20,077 bases of DNA from Alphaproteobacteria bacterium (GCA_024639035.1 JAHEJE010000013.1:1-20077), one strand, 5' to 3'; counted from the first letter of the stretch, positions 1-7,804 are shown. Notes: a model not told the origin generated them from the letters alone. Numbers and translations: made by a program.

Positions 1-238
1 AATAGACAGTCGCGTGGCCGGAGAACCCGAGAATCTTGCTCATCAGCTCGCCGCGGAAACCGTTCATCACCGCCATGACGATGATCAGCGTGGCTACCCC
101 CAGCAGAATTCCCAGGAACGAGAACCCGGCGATCACCGAGATGAAGCCCTCCTTGCGCCTGGCCCTCAAATAGCGAGCGGCGATCTTGCGCTCGTAGGCA
201 CAGAATGGCGCGGTATCTCTGGGTTCAGCCACGTGCAT
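1..238 (-). CDS. lolC: LolC/LolE-type lipoprotein-releasing permease, N-terminal part (cut by window edge)
   Basis: The first 79 residues of an inner-membrane permease are present; the rest lies beyond base 1. The N-terminus has a cytoplasmic stretch with the family-like YERKIAARYLRARRKEGFIS segment, then one long hydrophobic helix at about residues 35-57, then NGFRGELMSKILGFSGHATV, which opens the periplasmic domain. LolC and LolE work with the ATPase LolD to extract mature lipoproteins from the inner membrane and pass them to LolA. The ATG overlaps the proS stop codon by one base (TGATG), so the two are probably translationally coupled. A fused LolC/E protein is common in this class, so the letter C is a convention rather than a distinction. 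The family is fairly certain. Confidence 0.85.
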   Translation of the reverse strand, partial: MHVAEPRDTAPFCAYERKIAARYLRARRKEGFISVIAGFSFLGILLGVATLIIVMAVMNGFRGELMSKILGFSGHATVY

Positions 239-1569
239 CAGCCCTGCTTTGCAAACCGGGACACAATGCCGGACAGTGCGACATTCTCGCGCTCGCCGGT
301 CTTGCGGTTCTTGACCTCTGCATTGCCGTCTTTCAGGCTGCGGGGTCCAATGATGATCTGCCACGGCAGGCCGATCAGGTCCATGCGGGCGAACTTGCCG
401 CCGGCCCTGTCGTCCTTGTCGTCGTACAGAACCTCCAATCCGGCACTTGAAAGCTCGCCATAGAGTTTGTCGCAGGCTGCATCGGTTGCGCTGTCGCCGG
501 CCTTGAGGTTGATGAGCCCGATGTCGAATGGCGCAACGGCCTCAGGCCAGATGATCCCGGCCTCGTCGTGGCTTGCTTCAATGACCGCACCGGCCAGGCG
601 CGACACGCCGATGCCGTAGGATCCCGACAGGATCGGCACGTTGCCGCCCTCGGCGGTCTGCACGAAGCAGTCGAGCGGCTGGGAGTACTTGTCGCCGAAA
701 AAGAAGATGTGACCGACCTCGATGCCGCGGCCGCTCAAGCGCCGGTCTTGCGGAACCCGGGCGTGAAAGTCGGCCTCGACGTGCATGTCGTCGGTCGCTG
801 CGTATTTCGAGGTGTAATCGTTGACGATGGCCGACACCGCTTGCGGGTCGTCGTAGTCGATGGTGAATTCCGACCAGTCCATGTCGTAGAAATCGCGGTC
901 GAAATGGACTTCGCTCTCGCCGGTGTCGGCAAGGATGAGGAATTCATGGCTCAGATCGCCGCCGATGGGTCCGGTTTCGGCCTGCATCGGAATCGCCTTC
1001 AATCCCATCCGGGCATAGGTGCGCAGGTAGGAGACGAACATCTTGCCGTAGGAGTGGCGGCCGCCGTCGGCCGTGTAGTCGAAGGAATAGGCGTCCTTCA
1101 TGAGGAATTCACGACCGCGCATGACACCGAAGCGCGGACGCACCTCATCGCGGAACTTCCACTGTATATGATAGAGATTGCGCGGCAGGTCCTTGTAGGA
1201 CTGGGCGCCGGCGCGAAACATGTCGGTAATCATTTCCTCGTTGGTCGGCCCATACAGCATGTCGCGATCATGGCGGTCGGTGATGCGCAGCATTTCCTTG
1301 CCGTAGTCGTCGTAACGCCCGGATTTGCGCCACAAATCGGCCGACTGGATGGTCGGCATCAGCACCTCGATGGCCCCTGCCCGGTTCTGCTCTTGGCGCA
1401 CGATCTGCTCGATTTTCTTGAGCACGCGAAAGCCCAGCGGCAGCCAGGAGTAGATGCCGGCGCTCTCCTGGCGGACCATGCCGGTGCGCAGCATCAGGCG
1501 ATGGGAAACGATTTCAGCCTCCTTGGGGTCGTCCCTGAGGATGGGCATGAAGTACTGACTTAGTCGCAT
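238..1569 (-). CDS. proS: prolyl-tRNA synthetase, short form without insertion domain
   Basis: A 443-residue class II aminoacyl-tRNA synthetase that charges tRNA-Pro with proline in the cytoplasm. Visible landmarks are the N-terminal SAGIYSWLPLGFRVL segment (motif 1 region), YGPTNEEMITDMF, motif 2 as FRDEVRPRFGVMRGREFLMK near residues 140-160, motif 3 as GSYGIGVSRLAGAVIEASHD near residue 320, and a C-terminal anticodon-binding domain with DDRAGGKFARMDLIGLPWQI. The usual 570-residue bacterial enzyme carries an editing insertion of about 180 residues between motifs 2 and 3. That insertion is absent here, as is typical in Alphaproteobacteria, where a separate YbaK/ProXp-type protein is thought to clear mischarged Ala-tRNA-Pro. 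The ATG start has GGAA six bases upstream. The stop overlaps the lolC start. Confidence 0.97.
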   Translation of the reverse strand: MRLSQYFMPILRDDPKEAEIVSHRLMLRTGMVRQESAGIYSWLPLGFRVLKKIEQIVRQEQNRAGAIEVLMPTIQSADLWRKSGRYDDYGKEMLRITDRHDRDMLYGPTNEEMITDMFRAGAQSYKDLPRNLYHIQWKFRDEVRPRFGVMRGREFLMKDAYSFDYTADGGRHSYGKMFVSYLRTYARMGLKAIPMQAETGPIGGDLSHEFLILADTGESEVHFDRDFYDMDWSEFTIDYDDPQAVSAIVNDYTSKYAATDDMHVEADFHARVPQDRRLSGRGIEVGHIFFFGDKYSQPLDCFVQTAEGGNVPILSGSYGIGVSRLAGAVIEASHDEAGIIWPEAVAPFDIGLINLKAGDSATDAACDKLYGELSSAGLEVLYDDKDDRAGGKFARMDLIGLPWQIIIGPRSLKDGNAEVKNRKTGERENVALSGIVSRFAKQG

Positions 1570-1749
1570 GTGAAGTTCCGCTTAACTGAGGTAATGGGAA
1601 TCGCTCGGCCCCAGGAATTTCGCGCTTACTCATAGGCTATCGGGACCGCAAAACAAAGGGCCACCTTCACGCGGGCGGCCGACACAGTTTGCGCATTTTT
1701 GACGTGACAGCCCCCGTGTTTGAAGGCATATTGCAGCCATAATAACAAG
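1570..1749. other. intergenic region upstream of proS, no gene seen
   Basis: This is the proS-proximal part of the 378-base gap between proS and the DUF1467 gene. No convincing reading frame or tRNA is visible. On the minus strand, TTGTTT (1651-1656) and TATGAG (1629-1634) with a 16-base spacer form a weak promoter candidate for proS. On the plus strand, TTGAAG (1720-1725) and TAACAA (1743-1748) with a 17-base spacer could drive the RNA that follows. Both are weak matches. Confidence 0.4.
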
Positions 1750-1926
1750 ACGCAGGGCACGTCGGTGGCAGAACCGCCAAATTTTCGCCCGAGTCTAGGG
1801 AGGTAGCAACCGTTCGGCGCGGTACTGGATCATCCAGGAAACTACTGCACGCCGCCGGGGTCATTGACCCAAAGGCCAAGACGGGTGAGGACTTGAACAG
1901 CAAGGCTTTCGTGCCTTGCTTTTTTC
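1750..1926 (+). ncRNA. ssrS: structured small RNA, candidate 6S RNA
   Basis: The case is structural. A long closing stem pairs 1778-1791 with 1882-1895 (13 of 14 positions pair, three of them G-U), and it continues inward past a two-base bulge with 1794-1796 pairing 1879-1881. Inside are a hairpin CTGGAT/ATCCAG capped by a single C, a GGCG/CGCC pairing around it, and a small hairpin GGGTC-ATT-GACCC on the 3' side (about 1858-1870). Directly after the closing stem comes a strong Rho-independent terminator. A closed rod with a central bubble, a small hairpin in its 3' strand and a terminal stem is the 6S RNA layout; 6S binds sigma-70 RNA polymerase and mimics an open promoter. Length fits (150-180 nt). 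The 5' end is estimated. It could instead be an unrelated small RNA. Confidence 0.5.
1899..1925 (+). terminator. Rho-independent terminator of the candidate small RNA
   Basis: A perfect 8-bp stem, AGCAAGGC (1899-1906) with GCCTTGCT (1913-1920), closes on a six-base loop TTTCGT. A run of six T follows at 1920-1925. The T run is on the plus strand only, so it does not serve the flanking minus-strand genes and implies a plus-strand transcript starting in the proS-DUF1467 gap. Confidence 0.85.
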
Positions 1927-1947
1927 TTGCCGGCGCGGGCCCGCCAC

Positions 1948-2226
1948 CTATTGGTAGGGCTCAAATGTCGGCAAGAAAGGAATATCGTCCAGACCAATCG
2001 CACCGCTGCTGACAACGGCGTAAAAGGCAGCGAACAACACCGTGGCGACCATGGTCGTTACGATGAATTTCAAAAACAACCGAGGCTGTACCGGCGCGCC
2101 GGCAGCATGGCCCTCGTCGACGTCGACGCCTGCTTCGTGGGCGCTGCGCGTGCCCCATGGCAGGACCGCAAAGAGCACCAGCCACCACATGATGAAATAA
2201 ACGGCAATTCCGCTGATCAAGTTCAC
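1948..2226 (-). CDS. DUF1467 family small membrane protein
   Basis: A 92-residue protein with two hydrophobic helices, roughly residues 4-24 (including IAVYFIMWWLVLFAVLPWG) and residues 50-72. A short acidic loop DVDEGHAA lies between them. The WWLVLFAVLPWGTRS pattern and the two-helix layout match DUF1467, a family of unknown function found mainly in Alphaproteobacteria. The start is a GTG and gives the N-terminus MNLISGIAVYF expected for the family. The next in-frame ATG would remove half of the first helix. It begins 12 bases after mce ends, so the two are likely co-transcribed. I cannot suggest a role from the sequence. Confidence 0.85.
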   Translation of the reverse strand: MNLISGIAVYFIMWWLVLFAVLPWGTRSAHEAGVDVDEGHAAGAPVQPRLFLKFIVTTMVATVLFAAFYAVVSSGAIGLDDIPFLPTFEPYQ

Positions 2227-2238
2227 AGGAAGACGACC

Positions 2239-2643
2239 CTAGACCTGTTCGAGCTCGACCAGGGTTCCGCAAAAATCCTTGGGATGCAGGAACACAACCG
2301 GTTTGCCGTGGGCGCCGATCTTCGGTTCTCCAGAGCCGAGAACCCGGGCGCCCTCGCCGACCAGGCGGTCGCGCGCCGACGCGATGTCGGCAACCTCGAA
2401 ACACATGTGATGGATACCGCCGGCCGTGTTCTTTTCCAGGAAGGCCGCGATCGGCGATGCCTCGCCCAGGGGTTCCAGGAGCTCGACCTTGGTGTTCGGC
2501 AATTCGACGAAGACCACGGTTACGCCATGGTCCGGTTCGGCCTGCGGCGGCGACACGCGGGCGCCCAAGGTATCGCGATAGACCGCCGTCGCCGCCTCCA
2601 GGTCGGGCACGGCGATTGCCACATGGTTCAGTTTTCCGATCAT
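2239..2643 (-). CDS. mce: methylmalonyl-CoA epimerase
   Basis: A 134-residue vicinal-oxygen-chelate (glyoxalase/VOC) protein that interconverts the (R) and (S) forms of methylmalonyl-CoA in propionyl-CoA catabolism. Two beta-alpha-beta modules are visible, one starting KLNHVAIAVPDLEAA and the second starting GGIHHMCFEVADI. Likely metal ligands are His7, a His of the GGIHHM motif (near residue 84) and Glu130 in GTLVELEQV, the family pattern. The length is typical. The frame stays open upstream to 2727, but ATG 2643 was chosen because the family begins with MIGKLNHVAIAV; the ribosome-binding site there is weak. It leads a likely two-gene unit with the DUF1467 gene. No mutase or carboxylase gene is in the window. 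Confidence 0.93.
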   Translation of the reverse strand: MIGKLNHVAIAVPDLEAATAVYRDTLGARVSPPQAEPDHGVTVVFVELPNTKVELLEPLGEASPIAAFLEKNTAGGIHHMCFEVADIASARDRLVGEGARVLGSGEPKIGAHGKPVVFLHPKDFCGTLVELEQV

Positions 2644-2742
2644 CTGTCCAACACGCTTGAGGGTTTCTGTGTCAGGCAATCCCGTAACGCCAGACGCGTC
2701 CGAGCGCAATAGGGCCAAAGGCGGCACCGGCGCCGCGAGCTC

Positions 2743-3471
2743 TCAATCCAGCCGCCGCGCCACACGATCGACGACCCATTGGCGCTGCTCGGGAGCCTTC
2801 AGGTTCCTCGGCTCGAAAACATGCTTGTTCAGGAAATAGCCGGTCAGTGCGAAGGCATCGACGATCTCGGCGTCGCCGGTGACCGTGCCCGCCGTGCCAG
2901 CGAGGAATGCAGGCAACCGCAGCAGTTTGCCGCGATAGGGCTCGCCGGCCGAGGCGCTCACGGCCCGGCCCGATTTGGGCGAGACATAGATCAGGTCGTC
3001 ATTGCGCCCGGTCGCTGCGCACTGTGACAGGTCGAGGCCAAAGCCCAGTTCGTTCAGCAGGCCCATCTCCCAGCGCACCGCCAACGCCGGCCACACGGCA
3101 TCGTCGTCGAGGTTGTCCAGCACCAGGGTCAGCCCGTCATAGAGCGATCGGTGCGGCTCGCGTTCGGGAACCAGCACGGCGAGCGCAGCCAGGGTCGTCA
3201 GACCGGCAAGCTTGAAGGGGTCGTCGATGACCCGCGCCGCCGTCATCCGCAGCGGTTCGGCCACGATGCTGCCGAGGTGCTCCTCAAGCCGGGCCCGCCA
3301 GGTTGCGGTCACCAGATTTCCGACCTGGAGCACCGGGCGCATCTTGCGCGAGCGGCCACCGCGCACCAATCCTGACCATCGGCCCTGTTCGCGGGTCAGG
3401 AGATCGATAATGACGCCGTTTTCGCCATGGCGTCTGGTGCTGACGATAATGCCATCGTGGCGCCATTCCAT
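2743..3471 (-). CDS. recO: DNA repair protein RecO
   Basis: A 242-residue RecO, which acts with RecF/RecR to load RecA on SSB-covered single-stranded DNA and to anneal strands. The N-terminal OB-fold shows as MEWRHDGIIVSTRRHGENGV, then LTREQGRWSGLVRGGRSRK and LQVGNLVTATWRARLEEHLG. The helical C-terminal part includes EMGLLNELGFGLDLSQCAATG followed by a remnant of the zinc-binding region. Only one Cys of that region is clearly retained, as in other alphaproteobacterial forms. AAGGGA seven bases before the ATG is a good ribosome-binding site. It starts 16 bases after era ends and is the last gene of the block rnc-era-recO. Confidence 0.93.
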   Translation of the reverse strand: MEWRHDGIIVSTRRHGENGVIIDLLTREQGRWSGLVRGGRSRKMRPVLQVGNLVTATWRARLEEHLGSIVAEPLRMTAARVIDDPFKLAGLTTLAALAVLVPEREPHRSLYDGLTLVLDNLDDDAVWPALAVRWEMGLLNELGFGLDLSQCAATGRNDDLIYVSPKSGRAVSASAGEPYRGKLLRLPAFLAGTAGTVTGDAEIVDAFALTGYFLNKHVFEPRNLKAPEQRQWVVDRVARRLD

Positions 3472-3487
3472 GGCGGCGTCCCTTATC

Positions 3488-4408
3488 TCACCCGGCGTCG
3501 CCGTCTTGCGGGTCGAGCCCCATCATGCGGAGCCGTTCGGCATCGTTCGACCAGTTGGCGCGTACCTTGACGAACAGGAACAGGTGGACGGTGTGCCCGA
3601 TCATATCGGACAACTCATGGCGCGACTGCTGCCCGATCGACTTGATGGTCTGGCCGTTCTTGCCCAACACGATCTGGCGCTGGCTTTCGCGTTCGACGTA
3701 GATCACCTGCTCAATGCGCACCGAACCGTCCTTCTTTTCCTGCCAGGTTTCGGTTTCCACCGTCGAGGCATAGGGAAGTTCGTTGTGGAGACGCAGGAAC
3801 AGCTTCTCCCTGGTCACCTCGGCTGCCAATTGTCTGAGCGGTACATCGGCTGCCTGGTCGGACGGATAGTGCCAGGCGCCGGCCGGCATGGTTGCCGCCA
3901 TATGGTCCCGCAGATCCTCTATGCCGTCGCCGTTGAGCGCACACACCATGAATGTCGCATCGAAATCATGCAGCGCGTTAACCTCGGCAGACAGTTCCAG
4001 CAGCGTCAGCCGCTTGACCAGATCCACCTTGTTCAGGACCACAATGGCGGGCGCCTTGCTCTTTTTGAGCACACCGGCAATGTGGCGCACGTCATCGTCG
4101 ATGCCGCGCTTGGCATCGACCATCAGGGCCACGATGTCGGCGTCGTTCACGCCCTGCCAGGCCGACGACACCATGGCCCGCTCCAGTTTGCGCTTGGGTT
4201 GGAATATGCCCGGAGTATCGACCAAAATGATCTGCGCTGCACCGTGCATGACAATCGCCCGCATGCGCGCGCGGGTCGTCTGAACCTTGTGGGTGACGAT
4301 CGCGACCTTGCTGCCGACCAGGGCATTTATCAACGTCGACTTTCCGGCGTTGGGAGCACCGATAATCGCCGCGAAGCCGCATCTGGTCGGTTCGTCCTGT
4401 TGCATCAT
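3488..4408 (-). CDS. era: GTPase Era
   Basis: A 306-residue GTPase that binds the 3' end of 16S rRNA and acts as a checkpoint in 30S subunit assembly. The G1 P-loop is GAPNAGKST at residues 17-25, G2 lies in VQTTRARMRAIV, G3 is DTPG in ILVDTPGIF, and G4 is NKVD in AIVVLNKVDLV. A C-terminal KH domain for RNA binding covers about residues 205-290, with VERESQRQIVLGKNGQTIKS. The length is normal. The ATG overlaps the rnc stop by four bases (ATGA), which indicates coupling; RNase III and Era acting together in rRNA maturation fits this pairing. Confidence 0.98.
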   Translation of the reverse strand: MMQQDEPTRCGFAAIIGAPNAGKSTLINALVGSKVAIVTHKVQTTRARMRAIVMHGAAQIILVDTPGIFQPKRKLERAMVSSAWQGVNDADIVALMVDAKRGIDDDVRHIAGVLKKSKAPAIVVLNKVDLVKRLTLLELSAEVNALHDFDATFMVCALNGDGIEDLRDHMAATMPAGAWHYPSDQAADVPLRQLAAEVTREKLFLRLHNELPYASTVETETWQEKKDGSVRIEQVIYVERESQRQIVLGKNGQTIKSIGQQSRHELSDMIGHTVHLFLFVKVRANWSNDAERLRMMGLDPQDGDAG

Positions 4409-5100
4409 TCCTGTCTCACGCCGTGCTGGGCAATGAACTTCTCAGCCGCATCCTGTTCGCCGCCGCGCTTGGACTTTGCCACGCCTTTCGTCGGATCGTA
4501 ACCCTGCACGCACACTTCGACAGCGAACTCCGGTTCGTGATCCGGTCCCTCGCGCGACACAACGGTGTAGTCCGGGATCGCCAAGCCCTGCGACAGTGCC
4601 CATTCCTGCAGCCGGCTCTTGGGATCGCGCGGGGCGGCATGCGACCTTTCCAGATATGGTGCCCATGCCGCCAGAATGAAGTCCCTGGCCGGGGTCATGC
4701 CGCCATCGAGGTAGACCGCGGCGATCACCGCCTCGCAGGCATCGCCGAGCATGCGGTCGTTCGACCTGATCTTGCCGCCGCCGGCGCTCGGTCCGGTCTT
4801 GATGAGTGCGCCCAGTTGCAGATCCCTTGCGACCTGGGTGCAGGTGCCCTTGCGGACGAGAAAGTTGAACTGGCGGGCCATGGCGCCCTCGTCGGCGCGC
4901 GGCTGGTTGCTGTAGAGCCATTCGGCGATCACCATGCCGAGAACCCGGTCGCCGAGGAACTCCAGGCGCTGGTAGTGGTTCCTGGCCCCGCTGCGCAGGC
5001 TTGGATGGGTCAAAGATAGGGAAAACAGGTCGGTATTCTTGAACCGGTAGCCGGTCAGACGTTCGAATGTCTCGGCATTGCTGGTGCTGGTCTTGGCCAC
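4405..5100 (-). CDS. rnc: ribonuclease III
   Basis: A 231-residue double-strand-specific endoribonuclease that processes the rRNA precursor and structured mRNAs. The signature is RLEFLGDRVLG at residues 45-55, with Glu47 and Asp51 as metal and catalytic residues. The second acidic pair is Asp120 and Glu123 in GDACEAVIAAVYLDGG. A C-terminal double-stranded-RNA-binding domain runs from about residue 160 (SRLQEWALSQGLAIPDYTVV) to the end. The start is a GTG with AGGGA six bases upstream. It sits between lepB and era, with a 22-base gap to lepB and a four-base overlap with era, the standard alphaproteobacterial order. Confidence 0.97.
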   Translation of the reverse strand: MAKTSTSNAETFERLTGYRFKNTDLFSLSLTHPSLRSGARNHYQRLEFLGDRVLGMVIAEWLYSNQPRADEGAMARQFNFLVRKGTCTQVARDLQLGALIKTGPSAGGGKIRSNDRMLGDACEAVIAAVYLDGGMTPARDFILAAWAPYLERSHAAPRDPKSRLQEWALSQGLAIPDYTVVSREGPDHEPEFAVEVCVQGYDPTKGVAKSKRGGEQDAAEKFIAQHGVRQE

Positions 5101-5122
5101 ACAGTGTCCCTAGGATCGCAAC

Positions 5123-5917
5123 TCAATCGACGAAGTTCAGCAAACGACTCCAGCGGGTCGAGGTCGGCCAGGTCCAGAACTTGAGAATCGAACCACTGTC
5201 GTCGTGAGAAAAGAAGATGATATTGGCTCTGCCGACGAGGTTTTCGTGCGGCACCATGCCGACGTCATCGAGAAAGCGGCTGTCGGTCGAATTGTCCCGG
5301 TTGTCGCCCATCATGAAATAATGACCGGGCGGCACGACATAGACCTCGGTGTTGTCGGCTCGCGAATCTTCCGTCAGATCCAGGGTCATGTAAGTGACGC
5401 CATTGGGCAGGGTCTCGCGGAACTGGCGGACCGGACGCCCGACGTAGGACCCGTCAGAGGGAATATAGTCGGCGACGCGCTGGCGCTGGACGGCGGTGCC
5501 GTTCAGGTACAGGCGTCCGCCCAGCACCTGAACCCTGTCGCCCGGCAGGCCGACGAGCCGCTTGATGTAGTCGGTCTCGTTGTCTGTCGGCAATTTGAAC
5601 ACCAGTACGTCGCCACGCTCCGGCGTGTCATCGAACACCCGGCCGGTGATCGGCACCGGGCCGAACTTCACCAACTGGGTGCCAAAGAGACCTATGTTCA
5701 TGTTGAACGAATACGGACCGTAGCCGTAGGCCAGCTTGTTGACAAAGAGATAGTCGCCGATCTGCAGCGTCGGTTTCATCGAGCCGGAAGGGATATTGAA
5801 CGGCTGAAAGAACAATGTGCGGATCACAAAGGCGATCAGCAGCGCCTGCAGGATAACCTTGACCGTTTCCCACCCGCTCTCGTGCGACTTGTCCTTAGCT
5901 TCCTCGGTCTTTGACAC
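5123..5917 (-). CDS. lepB: signal peptidase I
   Basis: An inner-membrane serine protease of 264 residues that removes signal peptides from secreted proteins. One N-terminal membrane segment is visible (VKVILQALLIAFVIRTLFF). It is followed by the Ser motif PSGSMKPTLQIGDYLFVNK with the nucleophile Ser46, the Lys motif DYIKRLVGLPGDRV with the general base Lys119, and the box GDNRDNSTDSR with FMMGDN just before it. The start is uncertain: there is no nearby ATG, and a TTG (5920) sits next to a GTG (5917). I chose GTG as the commoner codon. AGG about 14 bases upstream is the only ribosome-binding-site candidate. It follows acpS after a 156-base gap that may hold its own promoter, although I found none that is convincing. 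Confidence 0.95.
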   Translation of the reverse strand: MSKTEEAKDKSHESGWETVKVILQALLIAFVIRTLFFQPFNIPSGSMKPTLQIGDYLFVNKLAYGYGPYSFNMNIGLFGTQLVKFGPVPITGRVFDDTPERGDVLVFKLPTDNETDYIKRLVGLPGDRVQVLGGRLYLNGTAVQRQRVADYIPSDGSYVGRPVRQFRETLPNGVTYMTLDLTEDSRADNTEVYVVPPGHYFMMGDNRDNSTDSRFLDDVGMVPHENLVGRANIIFFSHDDSGSILKFWTWPTSTRWSRLLNFVD

Positions 5918-6073
5918 CAAATGCTTGCCAACCTGTTTGGGCGAGGAGCGCGCTCGCGTTCTTTCAATCTGCTGCCTATACCCTTTGACGGCAGCGGCTG
6001 CAACTTTGTTGGTTTCTGATATGCGGTTTCTGCGGCCCCTTGTAACCGACGCGCAACAACATAAGAATTTCGG

Positions 6074-6478
6074 CTAGGAAAGGTCCGGATGAGCGGAAAT
6101 GATCACGAATGCCTGAGCCCAGGGGAAATCGTCGGTGATCGTCAAATGGATCAGGGGCGAATGATTGTCCGGAACCATCGCCCTCAGATGGCCCAGCGCC
6201 GGGCCGGTCAGAACCAGGGTCGGCCGCCCGCTCGGTTCGTTGACGACGCCGAGATCACGCCAATAGGTTCCCTTGCGAAAGCCGGTACCAAGTGCCTTGG
6301 AACACGCCTCCTTGGCGGCGAATCTCTTGGCATAAGACGCTGCGCGCGCTGCCCGGCGATCCGACTTTTTCTGTTCGATCTCGGTAAACACGCGGTCGAC
6401 GAACCTCTGGCCGAACCGGTTGAGGGTCTTTTCGATCCTGCGGATGTCGACCATGTCGTTGCCAATACCGAGGATCAT
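6074..6478 (-). CDS. acpS: holo-[acyl-carrier-protein] synthase
   Basis: A 134-residue phosphopantetheinyl transferase that moves 4'-phosphopantetheine from CoA to a serine of acyl carrier protein, switching on fatty-acid synthesis. The first motif, MILGIGNDMVDIRRIE, holds the metal ligand Asp8, and the second, KRFAAKEACSKALGTGFRKG, holds Glu57. These are the two signature segments of the trimeric AcpS class. The length is typical. The ATG overlaps the stop of the DUF2062 gene as ATGA, so translation is probably coupled. The reading frame ends near a lower-GC stretch that precedes lepB. Confidence 0.96.
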   Translation of the reverse strand: MILGIGNDMVDIRRIEKTLNRFGQRFVDRVFTEIEQKKSDRRAARAASYAKRFAAKEACSKALGTGFRKGTYWRDLGVVNEPSGRPTLVLTGPALGHLRAMVPDNHSPLIHLTITDDFPWAQAFVIISAHPDLS

Positions 6479-7074
6479 GAAGACAGATGTGCCTTGTTGT
6501 GCTGATGGCGGACGGCAAGCCGGTGTTTGCGCCGACGCTGATACCCGTCAACGGCCGGATAGACGAGAAAATATCCCAGCCCTGCGGCCAGCAGTCCCAG
6601 CGGTATGCAACCGGCCATCATCGGCACCATGACCGGGCTCACCAATTCCCACATCGTGCCGAATGTTGCACCTGGTGTCGATGCGATGCCGAGAAAGGTT
6701 CCGTCGGGGATCGTCAGGTCAATCGCGTCGCGCCTCTCGTAGCCAAGCACCTTGCCGCCGAGATTGTAGGTCGCCAGCCAGATGAACGGAAAGGTGAGCG
6801 GATTACCGATACCGGTGCCCAATGCCGAAGCCAGAATGTTGCCCCCGACGAAAAACGCCAACACGCCGGCAAGGATGAAGTGCAGACCAACAAAGGGCGT
6901 AAACGATGCAAAAGCCCCGGCGGCGAACCCCAGAGCAATGACATGCGGCGTTGCCGAGATGCGGGTCACCCGGTGCCAGATGTAGAGCCAGGCCCGGCGA
7001 ATGCCCCGCCGTGGCCATATCCAGCTTTGCAGCCGGGCCAGCAACGTGGGTTTATCTCGGGGCGTGAACAGCAT
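6475..7074 (-). CDS. DUF2062 domain membrane protein
   Basis: A 199-residue protein whose core matches DUF2062. The recognisable segments are SFTPFVGLHFILAGVLAFF near residues 57-75 and GNPLTFPFIWLATYNLG near 90-106. Three or four hydrophobic helices are visible, including MMAGCIPLGLLAAGLGYFLV near the C-terminus, and the ends are basic (RRGIRRAWLYIWHR; YQRRRKHRL). The function is not established. It lies between pyrE and acpS, a position I recall as conserved in Hyphomicrobiales, and overlaps acpS by four bases. Start ATG 7074 has a weak GAG upstream. Confidence 0.88.
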   Translation of the reverse strand: MLFTPRDKPTLLARLQSWIWPRRGIRRAWLYIWHRVTRISATPHVIALGFAAGAFASFTPFVGLHFILAGVLAFFVGGNILASALGTGIGNPLTFPFIWLATYNLGGKVLGYERRDAIDLTIPDGTFLGIASTPGATFGTMWELVSPVMVPMMAGCIPLGLLAAGLGYFLVYPAVDGYQRRRKHRLAVRHQHNKAHLSS

Positions 7075-7105
7075 ATCGTCTCAAATTAGGCAGAATATAC
7101 AAACA

Positions 7106-7693
7106 TTACTTTAAACCCCGGCTTCCGGGTTTGACGGCAGGTGTCGCCGCCAGGTGCGCGGGCAGCGCGTCCGGGGCATAGGTCTCGATATCGAGGCGCG
7201 CCAGGGCGACCAGGGGCACGCCCACGTCCGCCGCGCCGCCCGAACGGTCGATAAGGCACGCGGCGCCGACAACCTTGCCGCCATGGTCGACAATCCCGGC
7301 GATACATTCACGTGACGACAGGCCGGTGGTCACGATATCCTCGACCATCAGGCATGCGGCGCCTTCGGGAATCTCAAACCCGCGGCGCAGAACCAGCTTG
7401 CCGTCGACGCGCTCAAAGAAAATCGCCGGCACACCGAGTTGACGGCCCATCTCGTAGCCGACCACCACGCCGCCCATCGCCGGAGAGACCACCAGATCGA
7501 TCTGGTCGGGGATCACTTCGCGGACAAGCTGCTTCAGCCGGGCACACAATCTGTCGGCTCGCGCGGCATCCATCAGAACCCGGGCGCATTGCAGGTATTG
7601 GGCGCTGTGAAGGCCGGAAGACAGCACGAAGTGACCGTCCAGCAATGCGCCGCTTGCACGGAACTCATCGAGAACCTGTTGTCGATCCAGCAT
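7106..7693 (-). CDS. pyrE: orotate phosphoribosyltransferase
   Basis: A 195-residue enzyme of de novo pyrimidine synthesis that joins orotate and PRPP to give orotidine 5'-phosphate. The N-terminus VLDEFRASGALLDGHFVLSS is typical, SPAMGGVVVGYEMGRQLGVP is the central Rossmann segment, and the PRPP loop is CLMVEDIVTTGLSS. Three in-frame ATGs lie close together (7717, 7699, 7693). I chose 7693 because AGGA lies five bases before it and the product starts MLDRQQVLDEFR as in relatives; nothing resembling a ribosome-binding site precedes 7717. It lies 101-125 bases downstream of rsh. A TATAAA box (7760-7765) in that gap may belong to a promoter, but its possible -35 TTGCAA is only 14 bases away. 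Confidence 0.95.
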   Translation of the reverse strand: MLDRQQVLDEFRASGALLDGHFVLSSGLHSAQYLQCARVLMDAARADRLCARLKQLVREVIPDQIDLVVSPAMGGVVVGYEMGRQLGVPAIFFERVDGKLVLRRGFEIPEGAACLMVEDIVTTGLSSRECIAGIVDHGGKVVGAACLIDRSGGAADVGVPLVALARLDIETYAPDALPAHLAATPAVKPGSRGLK

Positions 7694-7788
7694 CGCCATC
7701 CTGCATGTTGATGTCATGGCCGTAACAGCCGAAATCGACCAGAAACAGCCTTTACATTATTTATACCCTTGCTCGGCAATTGCAACGT

Positions 7789-7804
7789 GCGTCATCGGTG
7801 ACGC
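7789..7804 (-). other. hairpin after rsh, without a U run
   Basis: GCGTCA (7789-7794) and TGACGC (7799-7804) form a perfect 6-bp stem with a 4-base loop, 15 bases beyond the rsh stop codon. No T run follows on either strand, so it is not a classical terminator. It may protect the rsh mRNA 3' end or weaken read-through into pyrE. Confidence 0.4.

Noticed and set aside
568..1563. A 331-codon open frame on the plus strand opposite proS
   Set aside because: It is antisense to a clear ProRS, its product has no recognisable motif, and long antisense frames are expected in GC-rich coding DNA.
1570..1926. A tRNA or riboswitch in the proS upstream region
   Set aside because: No cloverleaf with TTC-type arm and CCA end was found, and the structured part is on the plus strand, away from proS, so a proS leader is not supported.
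3212..4501. A 429-codon plus-strand frame spanning recO, era and the end of rnc
   Set aside because: It runs opposite three well-supported genes and crosses their boundaries; the translation shows no domain.
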